Shown piece after piece: positions 1-6,417 of a DNA stretch of 6,418 bases. Origin of the DNA: Clostridiales bacterium (lineage in GTDB: Bacteria > Bacillota > Clostridia > Oscillospirales > CAG-272); the NCBI GenBank assembly GCA_004554105.1, contig SFNW01000103.1, positions 1-6,418 on the forward strand, given 5' to 3'. Made by a program: the position numbers and the translations under genes. Below the pieces are notes generated by a model. The model was given only the letters and a program-made list of their open reading frames with translations. It ran no database searches and was not told the DNA's origin. Numbering within the stretch: position 1 is the stretch's first letter; each line of letters opens with the position of its first letter.

Positions 1-124
1 TCATCTTCCGCGCGCGAAGGCGATTTGCCGCAAGGAAAAGCTTTCCCTTGCGGGCGGCAGAGGCAGCCGTTCCCCCCGCGCGGCGGAGCAATTTATCAAC
101 AGTTTGATGTAAGGGGCAACAACC
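1..124 (+). other. Non-coding upstream region with GC-rich hairpin
   Basis: This stretch precedes the first gene and shows no convincing coding sequence. The clearest structure is an 8-bp perfect stem, CCGCAAGG (28-35) pairing with CCTTGCGG (46-53), closed by a 10-base loop. No T-run follows it, so it is not a standard terminator. A competing pairing is possible between GCGGG (50-54) and CCCGC (75-79). A small inverted repeat, ATCAA (95-99) and TTGAT (104-108), lies just before the ribosome binding site. I looked for the T-box consensus (GGTGGNACCGCG-like) that often controls branched-chain amino acid genes in Clostridia and did not find it. I also found no clear -35/-10 pair. The promoter and any sensing part of a leader may lie upstream of the window. 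Confidence 0.4.
111..116 (+). promoter_or_regulatory. Ribosome binding site of ilvA
   Basis: AAGGGG lies 8 bases before the ATG at 125. It supports that start, which also gives a protein whose N-terminus fits the family. Confidence 0.7.
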
Positions 125-1333
125 ATGGAAAACAAAAACGAACTGACGCTGGACAACGTGTATAAAGCACGCTACGCGCTCAAAGACGTGGCAATCCGGA
201 CCGACCTGCTCTACGCGCCGAAGCTGAAGCCCGGCACGGAGCTGTATCTCAAAACCGAAAATCTCCAGATTACCGGCTCGTTCAAGGTGCGCGGCGCGTA
301 CTACAAAATGTCGAAACTCTCCGCCGAAGAAAAGGCGCGCGGCGTGGTCGCCTGCTCCGCCGGCAACCACGCGCAGGGCGTTGCGCTCGCCGCACAGAAG
401 AACGGCATCAAGGCGGTTATCTGCCTGCCCGACAGCGCGCCGATCTCCAAAGTTGAGGCGACGAGAAGCTACGGCGCGGAAATCTGCCTTGTCGAGGGCG
501 TCTACGACGACGCCTATCAAAAGGCACTGCGCCTGCGCGACGAGGAAGGCTACACCTTCATTCACCCGTTCAACGACCCCGACGTCATCGCGGGTCAGGG
601 CACGATTGCACTTGAGCTTGCCGAGCAGATTCCCGACATGGACGCGGTTATCGTGCCGATTGGCGGCGGCGGACTGATTTCGGGCGTTGCCTTTACCATC
701 AAGGCGCTCAATCCGAATATCAAGGTCTACGGCGTGCAGGCGTCGGGCGCGCCGTCGATGCTCAACTCGATTCACGACGCGCACATCGAAAAACTTGACT
801 CGGTTTCGACGATTGCCGACGGCATCGCGGTCAAAGAGCCGGGGACGCTGACCTATGACATCTGCTCAAAATACGTCGACGAAATCGTCACCGTCACCGA
901 CGACGAAATCGCGGCGGCGATCCTCGCGCTGATGGAAAAGCACAAGCTCGTCACCGAGGGCGCAGGCGCGGTCGCGGTCGCGGCGGCGATGTTCGACAAA
1001 CTCGACCTTAAAGGCAAGAAAACCGTCTGCCTTCTGTCGGGCGGCAACATCGACGTGACGATTCTTTCCCGCGTTATCACGCGCGGACTGCTGATGTCGG
1101 GCAGAAACTGCCAGCTCACGATTGAGCTTGTCGACAAGCCGGGGCAGCTCATGACCGTCGCACGCGTCATCGCCGAGCAGGGCGGCAACGTCACCTCGGT
1201 TCACCACGAGCATTCAAACGAAGGCTCGCAGGTCAACGGCTGCTATCTGCGCCTGACGCTCGAAACCCGTAATTTTGAACATATTGCAGCCATCAAGCAG
1301 GCATTGACCGACGCCGGACTCAAAATTATCTGA
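125..1333 (+). CDS. ilvA: Threonine ammonia-lyase (threonine dehydratase), single ACT domain
   Basis: This PLP enzyme deaminates L-threonine (and more weakly L-serine) to 2-oxobutanoate and ammonia, the committed entry to isoleucine. The 402-residue protein has the fold type II PLP core at about residues 15-315. The Schiff-base lysine is K54 in GSFKVRGA, the substrate loop is SAGNHAQG (78-85), the phosphate-binding glycine loop is GGGG (180-183), and SGGN (305-308) supplies the serine facing the pyridine nitrogen. A single ACT domain follows at about 327-402 (LTIELVDKPGQL). The length matches the medium one-ACT form, not the 514-residue E. coli IlvA with its doubled regulatory region. That class includes both biosynthetic and catabolic (TdcB-like) members. 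The leucine-operon setting and adjacent ridA favour biosynthesis, but this is inference. The ACT domain suggests allosteric control; the ligand cannot be read from sequence. The gene is intact and heads the operon. Confidence 0.95.
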   Translation: MENKNELTLDNVYKARYALKDVAIRTDLLYAPKLKPGTELYLKTENLQITGSFKVRGAYYKMSKLSAEEKARGVVACSAGNHAQGVALAAQKNGIKAVICLPDSAPISKVEATRSYGAEICLVEGVYDDAYQKALRLRDEEGYTFIHPFNDPDVIAGQGTIALELAEQIPDMDAVIVPIGGGGLISGVAFTIKALNPNIKVYGVQASGAPSMLNSIHDAHIEKLDSVSTIADGIAVKEPGTLTYDICSKYVDEIVTVTDDEIAAAILALMEKHKLVTEGAGAVAVAAAMFDKLDLKGKKTVCLLSGGNIDVTILSRVITRGLLMSGRNCQLTIELVDKPGQLMTVARVIAEQGGNVTSVHHEHSNEGSQVNGCYLRLTLETRNFEHIAAIKQALTDAGLKII

Positions 1334-1337
1334 GGAG
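1333..1337 (+). promoter_or_regulatory. Ribosome binding site of ridA, overlapping the ilvA stop
   Basis: AGGAG begins on the last base of the ilvA TGA stop codon and stands 8 bases before the ridA ATG. Ribosomes ending ilvA therefore clear the ridA site, which favours coupled expression. Confidence 0.75.
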
Positions 1338-1345
1338 AAACGACC

Positions 1346-1720
1346 ATGTTAAAGAAGATTTCCACCGAGAAAGCCCCGAAAGCCATCGGACCCTATTCGC
1401 AGGCGATTGCCTCGGGCGATATGCTGTACACCTCCGGGCAGATTGCCCTCTCCCCCGTCACCGGCGCGCTCGTCGGCACGACGATTGCCGAGCAGACCGA
1501 GCAGATTATGCAGAATCTCGCCGCCGTGCTTGAAGCGGCGGGCAGCTCGTTTGACAAGGTCGTCAAGACCACCTGCTTCCTTGCGGACATCGCGGATTTT
1601 GCGGTCTTCAACGAGGTTTACGGCAAGTACATCACCTCCGCGCCCGCACGCAGCTGCGTCGCGGTCAAGGCGCTCCCGAAGGGGGCGTTGGCAGAGGTCG
1701 AGGTCATCGCAACGATTTAA
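1346..1720 (+). CDS. ridA: RidA family 2-iminobutanoate/2-iminopropanoate deaminase
   Basis: RidA (YjgF/YER057c/UK114 family) is a small cytosolic trimer. It speeds hydrolysis of the enamine/imine intermediates (2-aminocrotonate, 2-aminoacrylate) that threonine and serine dehydratases release, yielding 2-oxobutanoate or pyruvate and ammonia and sparing PLP enzymes from damage. At 124 residues it has typical length. Visible hallmarks are GPYSQA (15-20) with Y17, TSGQI (29-33) with S30, and PARSCV (100-105) with R102 and C104. The acidic E117 in the C-terminal AEVEVIA strand is probably the counterpart of E. coli E120. The arginine that binds the substrate carboxylate is present, so this looks like an active RidA-type member and not one of the family branches that lack it. 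It sits 12 bases after ilvA, whose by-products it is expected to handle. Confidence 0.93.
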   Translation: MLKKISTEKAPKAIGPYSQAIASGDMLYTSGQIALSPVTGALVGTTIAEQTEQIMQNLAAVLEAAGSSFDKVVKTTCFLADIADFAVFNEVYGKYITSAPARSCVAVKALPKGALAEVEVIATI

Positions 1721-1737
1721 TTTTTCAAGAAGAAAAC

Positions 1738-1741
1738 AGGA
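1738..1741 (+). promoter_or_regulatory. Ribosome binding site of leuA (decides start)
   Basis: AGGA is the best Shine-Dalgarno match before leuA. Two in-frame ATGs follow, 4 bases (1746) and 10 bases (1752) downstream of it. The 4-base spacing is short for a Shine-Dalgarno site, so the second ATG is slightly favoured. The two proteins differ by only two residues. Confidence 0.5.
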
Positions 1742-1751
1742 AAGAATGCGA

Positions 1752-3416
1752 ATGCAGAACACGCAGAAATACACCCGCCAGTTTTTTCCGGTGAAAAATC
1801 CGACGCGGAAATGGGCGGACAAAACCTATATCGAAAAAGCGCCGACCTGGTGCTCGGTCGACCTGCGCGACGGCAACCAGTCGCTGATTATTCCGATGAA
1901 TCTCGAGGAGAAGCTCGACTTCTTCAAGCTGCTCGTCGAAATCGGCTTTAAGGAAATCGAGGTCGGCTTCCCCGCCGCGAGCGAAACCGAATACACCTTC
2001 CTCCGCACGCTCATCGACCGGAACATGATTCCCGACGACGTGACGGTGCAGGTGCTGACGCAGAGCCGCGAGCATATTATCCGCAAGACCTTTGAAGCGC
2101 TGAGGGGCTGCAAGAACGCGATTGTGCATCTGTACAACTCCACCTCGCTTGCCCAGCGCGAACAGGTCTTCAAAAAGAGCAAGGAAGAAATCAAGAAAAT
2201 CGCCACCGACGGCGCGGAACTGTTCAACAAAATCGCCGCCGAGACCGGCGCAAACTTCCGCTACGAGTATTCGCCTGAGTCCTTTACCGGGACCGAGCCG
2301 GAATACGCACTTGAGGTCTGCAACGCCGTGCTCGACGTCTGGAAGCCGACGCCCGACCGCAAGGCAATCATCAATCTGCCGGTCACGGTCGAGCTGTCCT
2401 CGCCGCACGTCTACGCCGACCAGGTCGAGTATATGTGCGACAACCTGAAATACCGCGACGCCGTCGAGGTCTCGCTCCACCCGCACAACGACCGCGGCTG
2501 CGCCGTGGCGGACTGCGAGCTGGGTATCCTTGCGGGCGCAGACCGCATCGAGGGAACGCTTTTCGGCAACGGCGAGCGCACCGGCAACGCGGACATCGTC
2601 ACGCTGGCGCTGAATCTCTACGCGCAGGGCGTTGACCCCATGCTCGACTTCTCGGATATGCCGAAGATCGCCGAACTGTACGAGCGCGTGACCCGTATGC
2701 GGGTCAACGACCGTCAGCCCTACGCGGGCAAACTGGTCTTTGCCGCGTTCTCGGGCTCGCACCAGGACGCGATTGCCAAGGGCATGAAGTGGCGCGAGGA
2801 AAAGGGCTGCGACACATGGACTGTCCCCTACCTGCCCATCGACCCGCGCGACGTCGGCAGAGAGTACGAGACCGACGTCATTCGCATCAACTCGCAGTCG
2901 GGCAAGGGCGGCATCGGCTACCTGCTCGAGCATAATTTCGGCTATGTTCTCCCCGCCGCCATGCGCGAGGAGGTCGGCTACACCGTCAAGAGCGTTTCCG
3001 ACCATGCGCACGCCGAGTTGTCGCCCGCAGAGGTGTTACAGGTCTTCACTGACACCTATGTGAATGTCAACAACCACATTAAGTTAATCGACTATCACTT
3101 TGTCCGCACGCCCGCGATTCACGTCATGCTGACGGTCGAAATCGACGGCGAGGTCAAGGAACTGACCGCGAGCGGCAACGGCCGTCTCGACGCAGTCAGC
3201 AACGCGGTCAAAAAGCAGCTCGACATCGAATTTTCCGAGCTGACCTACGAAGAACACGCGCTGACCAAGGGCTCGTCCTCGCAGGCGATTACCTATGTCA
3301 GCATCACCGTAAAGGACGGCAAAAAGGTTTGGGGCGCGGGCATTCACGACGACATTATCGCGTCGTCCATCAAGGCGCTGTTCTCCGCCATCAACCGCAG
3401 CATAGAAAGAGGGTAA
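1752..3416 (+). CDS. leuA: 2-isopropylmalate synthase, type II (long form)
   Basis: The enzyme condenses acetyl-CoA with 2-oxoisovalerate to 2-isopropylmalate, the first committed step to leucine. From the ATG at 1752 it is 554 residues long (556 from the ATG at 1746). The N-terminal TIM barrel spans about residues 30-300. It carries LRDGNQ (38-43, with R39 and the metal ligand D40), HPHNDRG (243-249, metal ligands H243 and H245) and GNGERTGNAD (272-281). A linker follows, then the C-terminal LeuA dimerisation/regulatory domain at about 425-554, with GNG at 475-477. The LRDGNQ motif and the overall length place it with the yeast/Mycobacterium type II synthases, not the shorter E. coli-like type I group (523 residues in E. 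coli). The regulatory domain predicts feedback inhibition by leucine. The reading frame stays open upstream to 1407, but that part lies in another frame of ridA and is not the real N-terminus. leuC begins 6 bases after the stop. Confidence 0.95.
   Translation: MQNTQKYTRQFFPVKNPTRKWADKTYIEKAPTWCSVDLRDGNQSLIIPMNLEEKLDFFKLLVEIGFKEIEVGFPAASETEYTFLRTLIDRNMIPDDVTVQVLTQSREHIIRKTFEALRGCKNAIVHLYNSTSLAQREQVFKKSKEEIKKIATDGAELFNKIAAETGANFRYEYSPESFTGTEPEYALEVCNAVLDVWKPTPDRKAIINLPVTVELSSPHVYADQVEYMCDNLKYRDAVEVSLHPHNDRGCAVADCELGILAGADRIEGTLFGNGERTGNADIVTLALNLYAQGVDPMLDFSDMPKIAELYERVTRMRVNDRQPYAGKLVFAAFSGSHQDAIAKGMKWREEKGCDTWTVPYLPIDPRDVGREYETDVIRINSQSGKGGIGYLLEHNFGYVLPAAMREEVGYTVKSVSDHAHAELSPAEVLQVFTDTYVNVNNHIKLIDYHFVRTPAIHVMLTVEIDGEVKELTASGNGRLDAVSNAVKKQLDIEFSELTYEEHALTKGSSSQAITYVSITVKDGKKVWGAGIHDDIIASSIKALFSAINRSIERG
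3408..3413 (+). promoter_or_regulatory. Ribosome binding site of leuC, inside the leuA 3' end
   Basis: AGAGGG overlaps the last leuA codons and is 9 bases before the ATG at 3423. Further in-frame ATGs occur at 3429 and 3435, but the first has the plausible spacing. Confidence 0.6.
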
Positions 3417-3422
3417 ACAACT

Positions 3423-4688
3423 ATGGGAATGACCATGACGCAAAAGATTCTGGCAGCCCACGCGGGGCTTGACAGCGTCACCGCCGGCCAGCTCATCAGC
3501 GCAAAGCTCGATATGGTGCTCGGCAACGACATCACCACCCCCGTGGCGGTCAACGAGTTTAAGAAAGCCGGCTTTGACCGGGTATTCGACAAGGACAGAG
3601 TCGCGATTGTCCTCGACCACTTCGTTCCGAACAAGGACATCAAGGCGGCGGAGCAGTCGAAAACCTGCCGCGAATTTGCCTGCTCGCACTGCGTCAGCCA
3701 CTTTTACGACGTCGGCAAAATGGGCATTGAGCACGCGCTCCTGCCCGAGCAGGGCGTTGTCACCGCAGGCGACTGCATCATCGGCGCGGACAGCCACACC
3801 TGCACCTACGGTGCGCTCGGCGCGTTCTCGACCGGCGTCGGCTCGACCGACATGGCGGCGGGTATGGCGACCGGCAAGGCGTGGTTCAAGGTGCCGTCCG
3901 CCATTCGCTTCAATCTCGTCGGCAAGTTGCCGTCGAACTGCAGCGGCAAGGACGTGATTCTGACCATCATCGGCAAAATCGGCGTCGACGGCGCGCTCTA
4001 CAAGAGCATGGAGTTCACCGGCGAGGGCGCGCATTCGCTCTCAATCGACGACCGCCTCTGCATCTGCAATATGGCAATCGAAGCGGGCGCGAAAAACGGC
4101 ATTTTCCCGGTCGACGACGTGACGCTTGCCTACCTCGACGGCAGAAGCGAACGCAAGCCTGTCGTCTACACGGCGGACGCCGACGCGGAATACGACGAGA
4201 CAATTGAAATCGACCTTTCGACGCTTGTTCCCACGGTTGCCTGCCCGCACCTGCCCGAAAACACCCGCCCCGCAAGCGAACTTTCGGACATCAAAATCGA
4301 CCAGGTCGTCATCGGCAGCTGCACCAACGGCAGAATGGAAGATATGGAGGCTGCGTACCGCACGCTCGCCGGTCACAAGGTCGCGGACGGCGTCCGCTGC
4401 ATCATCATTCCCGCCACGATGCAGATTTACCGCGAATGCGTAGAGCGCGGCTATATCACCGCCTTCATCGACGCGGGCGCGGTCGTCTCGACCCCGACCT
4501 GCGGTCCCTGCCTCGGCGGCTACATGGGCATTCTCGCCGCAGGCGAGCGCTGTATCGCCACCACCAACCGCAATTTCGTCGGCAGAATGGGACACGTCAA
4601 CAGCGAGGTCTACCTCGCAAGCCCCGCAACCGCGGCGGCAAGCGCGCTGACCGGCTTCATCACCGCACCGAAGGAGGTCAAGGCATGA
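3423..4688 (+). CDS. leuC: 3-isopropylmalate dehydratase large subunit
   Basis: LeuC pairs with LeuD to isomerise 2-isopropylmalate to 3-isopropylmalate through a dehydrated intermediate, using a [4Fe-4S] cluster. The 421-residue protein belongs to the aconitase superfamily. The three cluster cysteines are visible: C300 in IGSCTNGR and C360/C363 in TCGPCLGG. Other family landmarks are GADSHTCTYG (121-130) and STGVGSTDMA (136-145). It is shorter than E. coli LeuC (466 residues) and fits the compact LeuC/HacA-like form common in archaea and Clostridia. That form also includes homoaconitase and dimethylmalate or methylthioalkylmalate isomerase relatives, so substrate depends on context. Flanking leuA, leuD and leuB make the leucine role very likely. 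Its TGA stop overlaps the leuD ATG, giving a 4-base overlap suited to balanced synthesis of the two subunits. Confidence 0.95.
   Translation: MGMTMTQKILAAHAGLDSVTAGQLISAKLDMVLGNDITTPVAVNEFKKAGFDRVFDKDRVAIVLDHFVPNKDIKAAEQSKTCREFACSHCVSHFYDVGKMGIEHALLPEQGVVTAGDCIIGADSHTCTYGALGAFSTGVGSTDMAAGMATGKAWFKVPSAIRFNLVGKLPSNCSGKDVILTIIGKIGVDGALYKSMEFTGEGAHSLSIDDRLCICNMAIEAGAKNGIFPVDDVTLAYLDGRSERKPVVYTADADAEYDETIEIDLSTLVPTVACPHLPENTRPASELSDIKIDQVVIGSCTNGRMEDMEAAYRTLAGHKVADGVRCIIIPATMQIYRECVERGYITAFIDAGAVVSTPTCGPCLGGYMGILAAGERCIATTNRNFVGRMGHVNSEVYLASPATAAASALTGFITAPKEVKA
4671..4678 (+). promoter_or_regulatory. Strong ribosome binding site of leuD within leuC
   Basis: AAGGAGGT is a full-length Shine-Dalgarno match 6 bases before the leuD ATG, located in the last codons of leuC. 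It fixes the leuD start at 4685. Confidence 0.85.
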
Positions 4689-5176
4689 ACACCAAAGGAC
4701 TCGTATTCAAATACCCCGACAATGTCGATACCGACGTGATCATTCCCGCACGCTATCTCAACACGCCCAACGCAAACGAGCTGGCACAGCACTGCATGGA
4801 GGACATCGACACCGAATTTGTAAAGAAGGTGCAGCCCGGAGACGTCATGGTCGCGGGCTGGAACTTCGGCTGCGGCTCGTCCCGCGAGCACGCGCCGCTC
4901 GTCATCAAGACCTGCGGCACAGGCTGCGTCATTGCCAAGAGTTTTGCGCGCATCTTCTACCGCAACGCCATCAACATCGGTCTGCCGATTCTCGAGTGCG
5001 AGGCGGCTGCCGAGGAAATTTCCGCAGGGGACAAGGTCGAGGTCGACTTTGACACCGGCGTCATCACCGACGTCACCACCGGCAAGACCTATCAGGCGCA
5101 GCCCTTCCCTCCCTTTATTCAGAACATCATCAAAAAGGGCGGTCTGCTCGCGTCCTTAAAGGAGGAATTACAGTGA
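4685..5176 (+). CDS. leuD: 3-isopropylmalate dehydratase small subunit
   Basis: LeuD is the swivelling small subunit (aconitase domain 4) that completes the LeuCD active site. At 163 residues it is the compact form that goes with a 421-residue LeuC; E. coli LeuD has about 200 residues. The core motif NFGCGSSREHAP lies at 60-71 and SFARIFYRN at 86-94. The substrate-recognition loop reads YLNTP at 24-28. Related homoaconitase small subunits carry an arginine in this loop (YLRTT type), so its absence here agrees with 3-isopropylmalate as substrate. That reading rests on published work on the family as I recall it. The frame is open upstream of 4685, but the perfect ribosome binding site and domain start place the true start there. 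The gene overlaps leuC and leuB by 4 bases each. Confidence 0.95.
   Translation: MNTKGLVFKYPDNVDTDVIIPARYLNTPNANELAQHCMEDIDTEFVKKVQPGDVMVAGWNFGCGSSREHAPLVIKTCGTGCVIAKSFARIFYRNAINIGLPILECEAAAEEISAGDKVEVDFDTGVITDVTTGKTYQAQPFPPFIQNIIKKGGLLASLKEELQ
5158..5165 (+). promoter_or_regulatory. Strong ribosome binding site of leuB, supports a GTG start
   Basis: AAAGGAGG lies 7 bases before the GTG at 5173, in the last codons of leuD. It justifies the non-ATG start: the next codons give NKNITVLPGDGIGPE, the expected N-terminus, with no in-frame ATG nearby. Confidence 0.85.
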
Positions 5177-6243
5177 ACAAGAACATCACGGTACTCCCCG
5201 GCGACGGCATCGGTCCCGAAATCGTCGCCGAGGCAATCAAGGTACTCGATAAAATAGCGGAAAAGTACGGACACAAGTTTAACTATACCTATGTTGACAT
5301 CGGCGGCTGCTCGATTGACAAATTCGGCGTGCCGATTACCGAAGAGGGCATGGAAAAATGCAAGCAGTCGGACAGCGTACTGCTCGGCGCAGTCGGCGGT
5401 CCGAAATGGGACGGCTGCGACCCCTCGATTCGCCCCGAAAAGGCACTGCTTGCCGTACGCAAGGAACTGAATCTGTTTGCCAACCTGCGCCCGACCAAGC
5501 TCTTCCCGCAGCTGAAGGACGCTTCGCCACTAAAGCAGGAGGTTGTCGGCGGCGGCATTGATTTGCTGATTGTGCGCGAGCTGACCGGCGGCGTTTATTT
5601 CGGCAAACGCAAGACCGAGGAGGTAAACGGCGAGCTGGTCGCGACCGACATCATGCCCTACAGCGAGCATGAAATCGAGCGCATCGGCAGAGTGGCGTTT
5701 GAAACCGCGATGAAGCGGAACAAGAAGCTCGCGTCGGTCGACAAGGCGAACGTACTTGACACCTCGCGCCTGTGGAGAAAGACGATGCACCGCCTGTCTG
5801 CGGAATACTCCGAGGTCGAATACAGCGACATTCTGGTCGACAACACCGCAATGCAGCTGATTAAGAATCCCACGCAGTTTGATGTGCTCGTCACCGAGAA
5901 TATGTTCGGCGACATTCTGTCCGACGAAGCGTCGATGCTGACCGGCTCGATCGGCATGATGCCCTCGGCGTCGCTCTCCTCGGGCACGCTCGGTATGTAC
6001 GAGCCGATTCACGGCTCTGCGCCCGACATCGCAGGCATGAACATCGCAAATCCGCTCGGCACAATTCTCTCCGCCGCGATGATGCTCCGCTACTCCTTTG
6101 ATATGGCTGCCGAAGCCGACGCCATCGAAGCCGCGGTCAACCGCGTCCTCGACGACGGCTACCGCACCGGCGACATCATGAAAGAGGGCTGCAAAAAAGT
6201 CTCCTGCACCGAAATGGGCAGCCTCGTCGCAGAAAGAATTTAA
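5173..6243 (+). CDS. leuB: 3-isopropylmalate dehydrogenase
   Basis: LeuB oxidises and decarboxylates 3-isopropylmalate to 2-oxoisocaproate with NAD+ and a divalent metal; a transaminase then makes leucine. The 356-residue protein has the normal family length. Motifs in order: GDGIGPE (10-16); the substrate-binding arginines R96, R106 and R135, the last in RELTGGVYFG; Y142; the catalytic lysine K191 in DKANVL; the metal aspartates D223, D247 (MFGDILSDE) and D251; and the cofactor loop HGSAPDIAGMNIANP (280-294). D285 in that loop is the usual mark of NAD+ over NADP+ preference. R96 and the residues around it match isopropylmalate dehydrogenase and not isocitrate dehydrogenase. The start codon is GTG, overlapping the leuD stop as GTGA. 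It is the last gene of the operon; the terminator begins about 100 bases after its stop. Confidence 0.96.
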   Translation: MNKNITVLPGDGIGPEIVAEAIKVLDKIAEKYGHKFNYTYVDIGGCSIDKFGVPITEEGMEKCKQSDSVLLGAVGGPKWDGCDPSIRPEKALLAVRKELNLFANLRPTKLFPQLKDASPLKQEVVGGGIDLLIVRELTGGVYFGKRKTEEVNGELVATDIMPYSEHEIERIGRVAFETAMKRNKKLASVDKANVLDTSRLWRKTMHRLSAEYSEVEYSDILVDNTAMQLIKNPTQFDVLVTENMFGDILSDEASMLTGSIGMMPSASLSSGTLGMYEPIHGSAPDIAGMNIANPLGTILSAAMMLRYSFDMAAEADAIEAAVNRVLDDGYRTGDIMKEGCKKVSCTEMGSLVAERI

Positions 6244-6257
6244 CGGGAAGTTGTATT

Positions 6258-6345
6258 GGGGCTCTGCTAAAGACCCCGCCTAAGGTGCTTTTTGTAAAAA
6301 GCACCTTGGAAATCCGCAAAAACTTTATAAAAACAGGGGCTTCGC
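6258..6345. repeat. Candidate dispersed intergenic palindromic element
   Basis: The DNA between leuB and the terminator is made of several structured blocks. A bulged hairpin pairs GGGG (6258-6261) with CCCC (6274-6277) and continues TCT with AGA. A near-perfect palindrome follows at 6282-6307. Then come an A/T-rich stretch (about 6318-6335) and GGGGCTTCGC (6336-6345), which resembles GGGGCTCTGC at 6258-6267 in 8 of 10 bases. Such GGGGCTYYGC blocks with AAGGTGCTTTTT-type palindromes recall multi-copy intergenic elements of Clostridia genomes. That is from memory, and only one copy is in the window, so the repeat status is inferred. No protein is encoded here. Confidence 0.4.
6282..6307. repeat. 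12-bp perfect inverted repeat (hairpin)
   Basis: AAGGTGCTTTTT (6282-6293) and its exact reverse complement (6296-6307) are separated only by GT, giving about an 11-bp stem with a 4-base loop. The T and A runs lie inside the stem and no T-run follows, so it is not a textbook terminator on either strand. It may still protect the 3' end of the operon mRNA or be part of a repeat element. Confidence 0.75.
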
Positions 6346-6386
6346 AAATAGGCGGCAGACACGAACGTGTCTGCCGCCTATTTTTT
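6346..6386 (+). terminator. Rho-independent terminator of the ilvA-leuB operon
   Basis: An 18-bp perfect inverted repeat (6346-6363 and 6366-6383) has only AA between the arms, so in RNA it would fold as about a 17-bp GC-rich stem with a GAAC loop. The distal arm runs directly into six T residues (6381-6386). This is a strong intrinsic terminator for + strand transcription. On the other strand only three T residues follow, so termination there should be weaker. Confidence 0.92.
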
Positions 6387-6392
6387 GTTGTC

Positions 6393-6417
6393 ACTATCGC
6401 CAAAATATTGCGATGGT
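6393..6417. repeat. Short inverted repeat at the window edge
   Basis: ACTATCGC (6393-6400) and GCGATGGT (6410-6417) pair over 8 positions with one G-T wobble, around a 9-base A/T-rich centre. It lies after the terminator, so it could be an operator or leader structure of a gene beyond the window, or chance. Nothing else is seen in 6387-6418. Confidence 0.3.

Noticed and set aside
28..53. Hairpin before ilvA as a terminator of an upstream gene
   Set aside because: The stem is good but no T-run follows on the + strand; the downstream bases are GC-rich.
53..61. GGCGGCAGA shared with the terminator stem at 6351-6359
   Set aside because: A 9-base match is not surprising in GC-rich DNA and the flanks do not match, so no flanking repeat or attachment site is supported.
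1407..1751. N-terminal extension of leuA overlapping ridA
   Set aside because: The extension is a +2-frame reading of ridA with Arg/Ser/Pro-rich composition and no ribosome binding site at 1407. LeuA homology begins after 1746.
1725..3011. Long antisense open frame of 428 codons opposite leuA
   Set aside because: It lies wholly opposite leuA, is rich in Arg/Val/Asp/Leu as expected for a GC-rich complement frame, and shows no domain I recognise. leuA on the other strand has all catalytic motifs.
3084..4034. Antisense open frame of 316 codons opposite the leuA end and leuC
   Set aside because: It spans the boundary of two intact genes and has shadow-like Ala/Arg/Val composition. GC-rich third positions keep the complement frames open.
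6176..6403. Minus-strand frame of 75 codons crossing the terminator
   Set aside because: It uses a TTG start and reads straight through both hairpins and into leuB antisense. No supporting ribosome binding site or domain.
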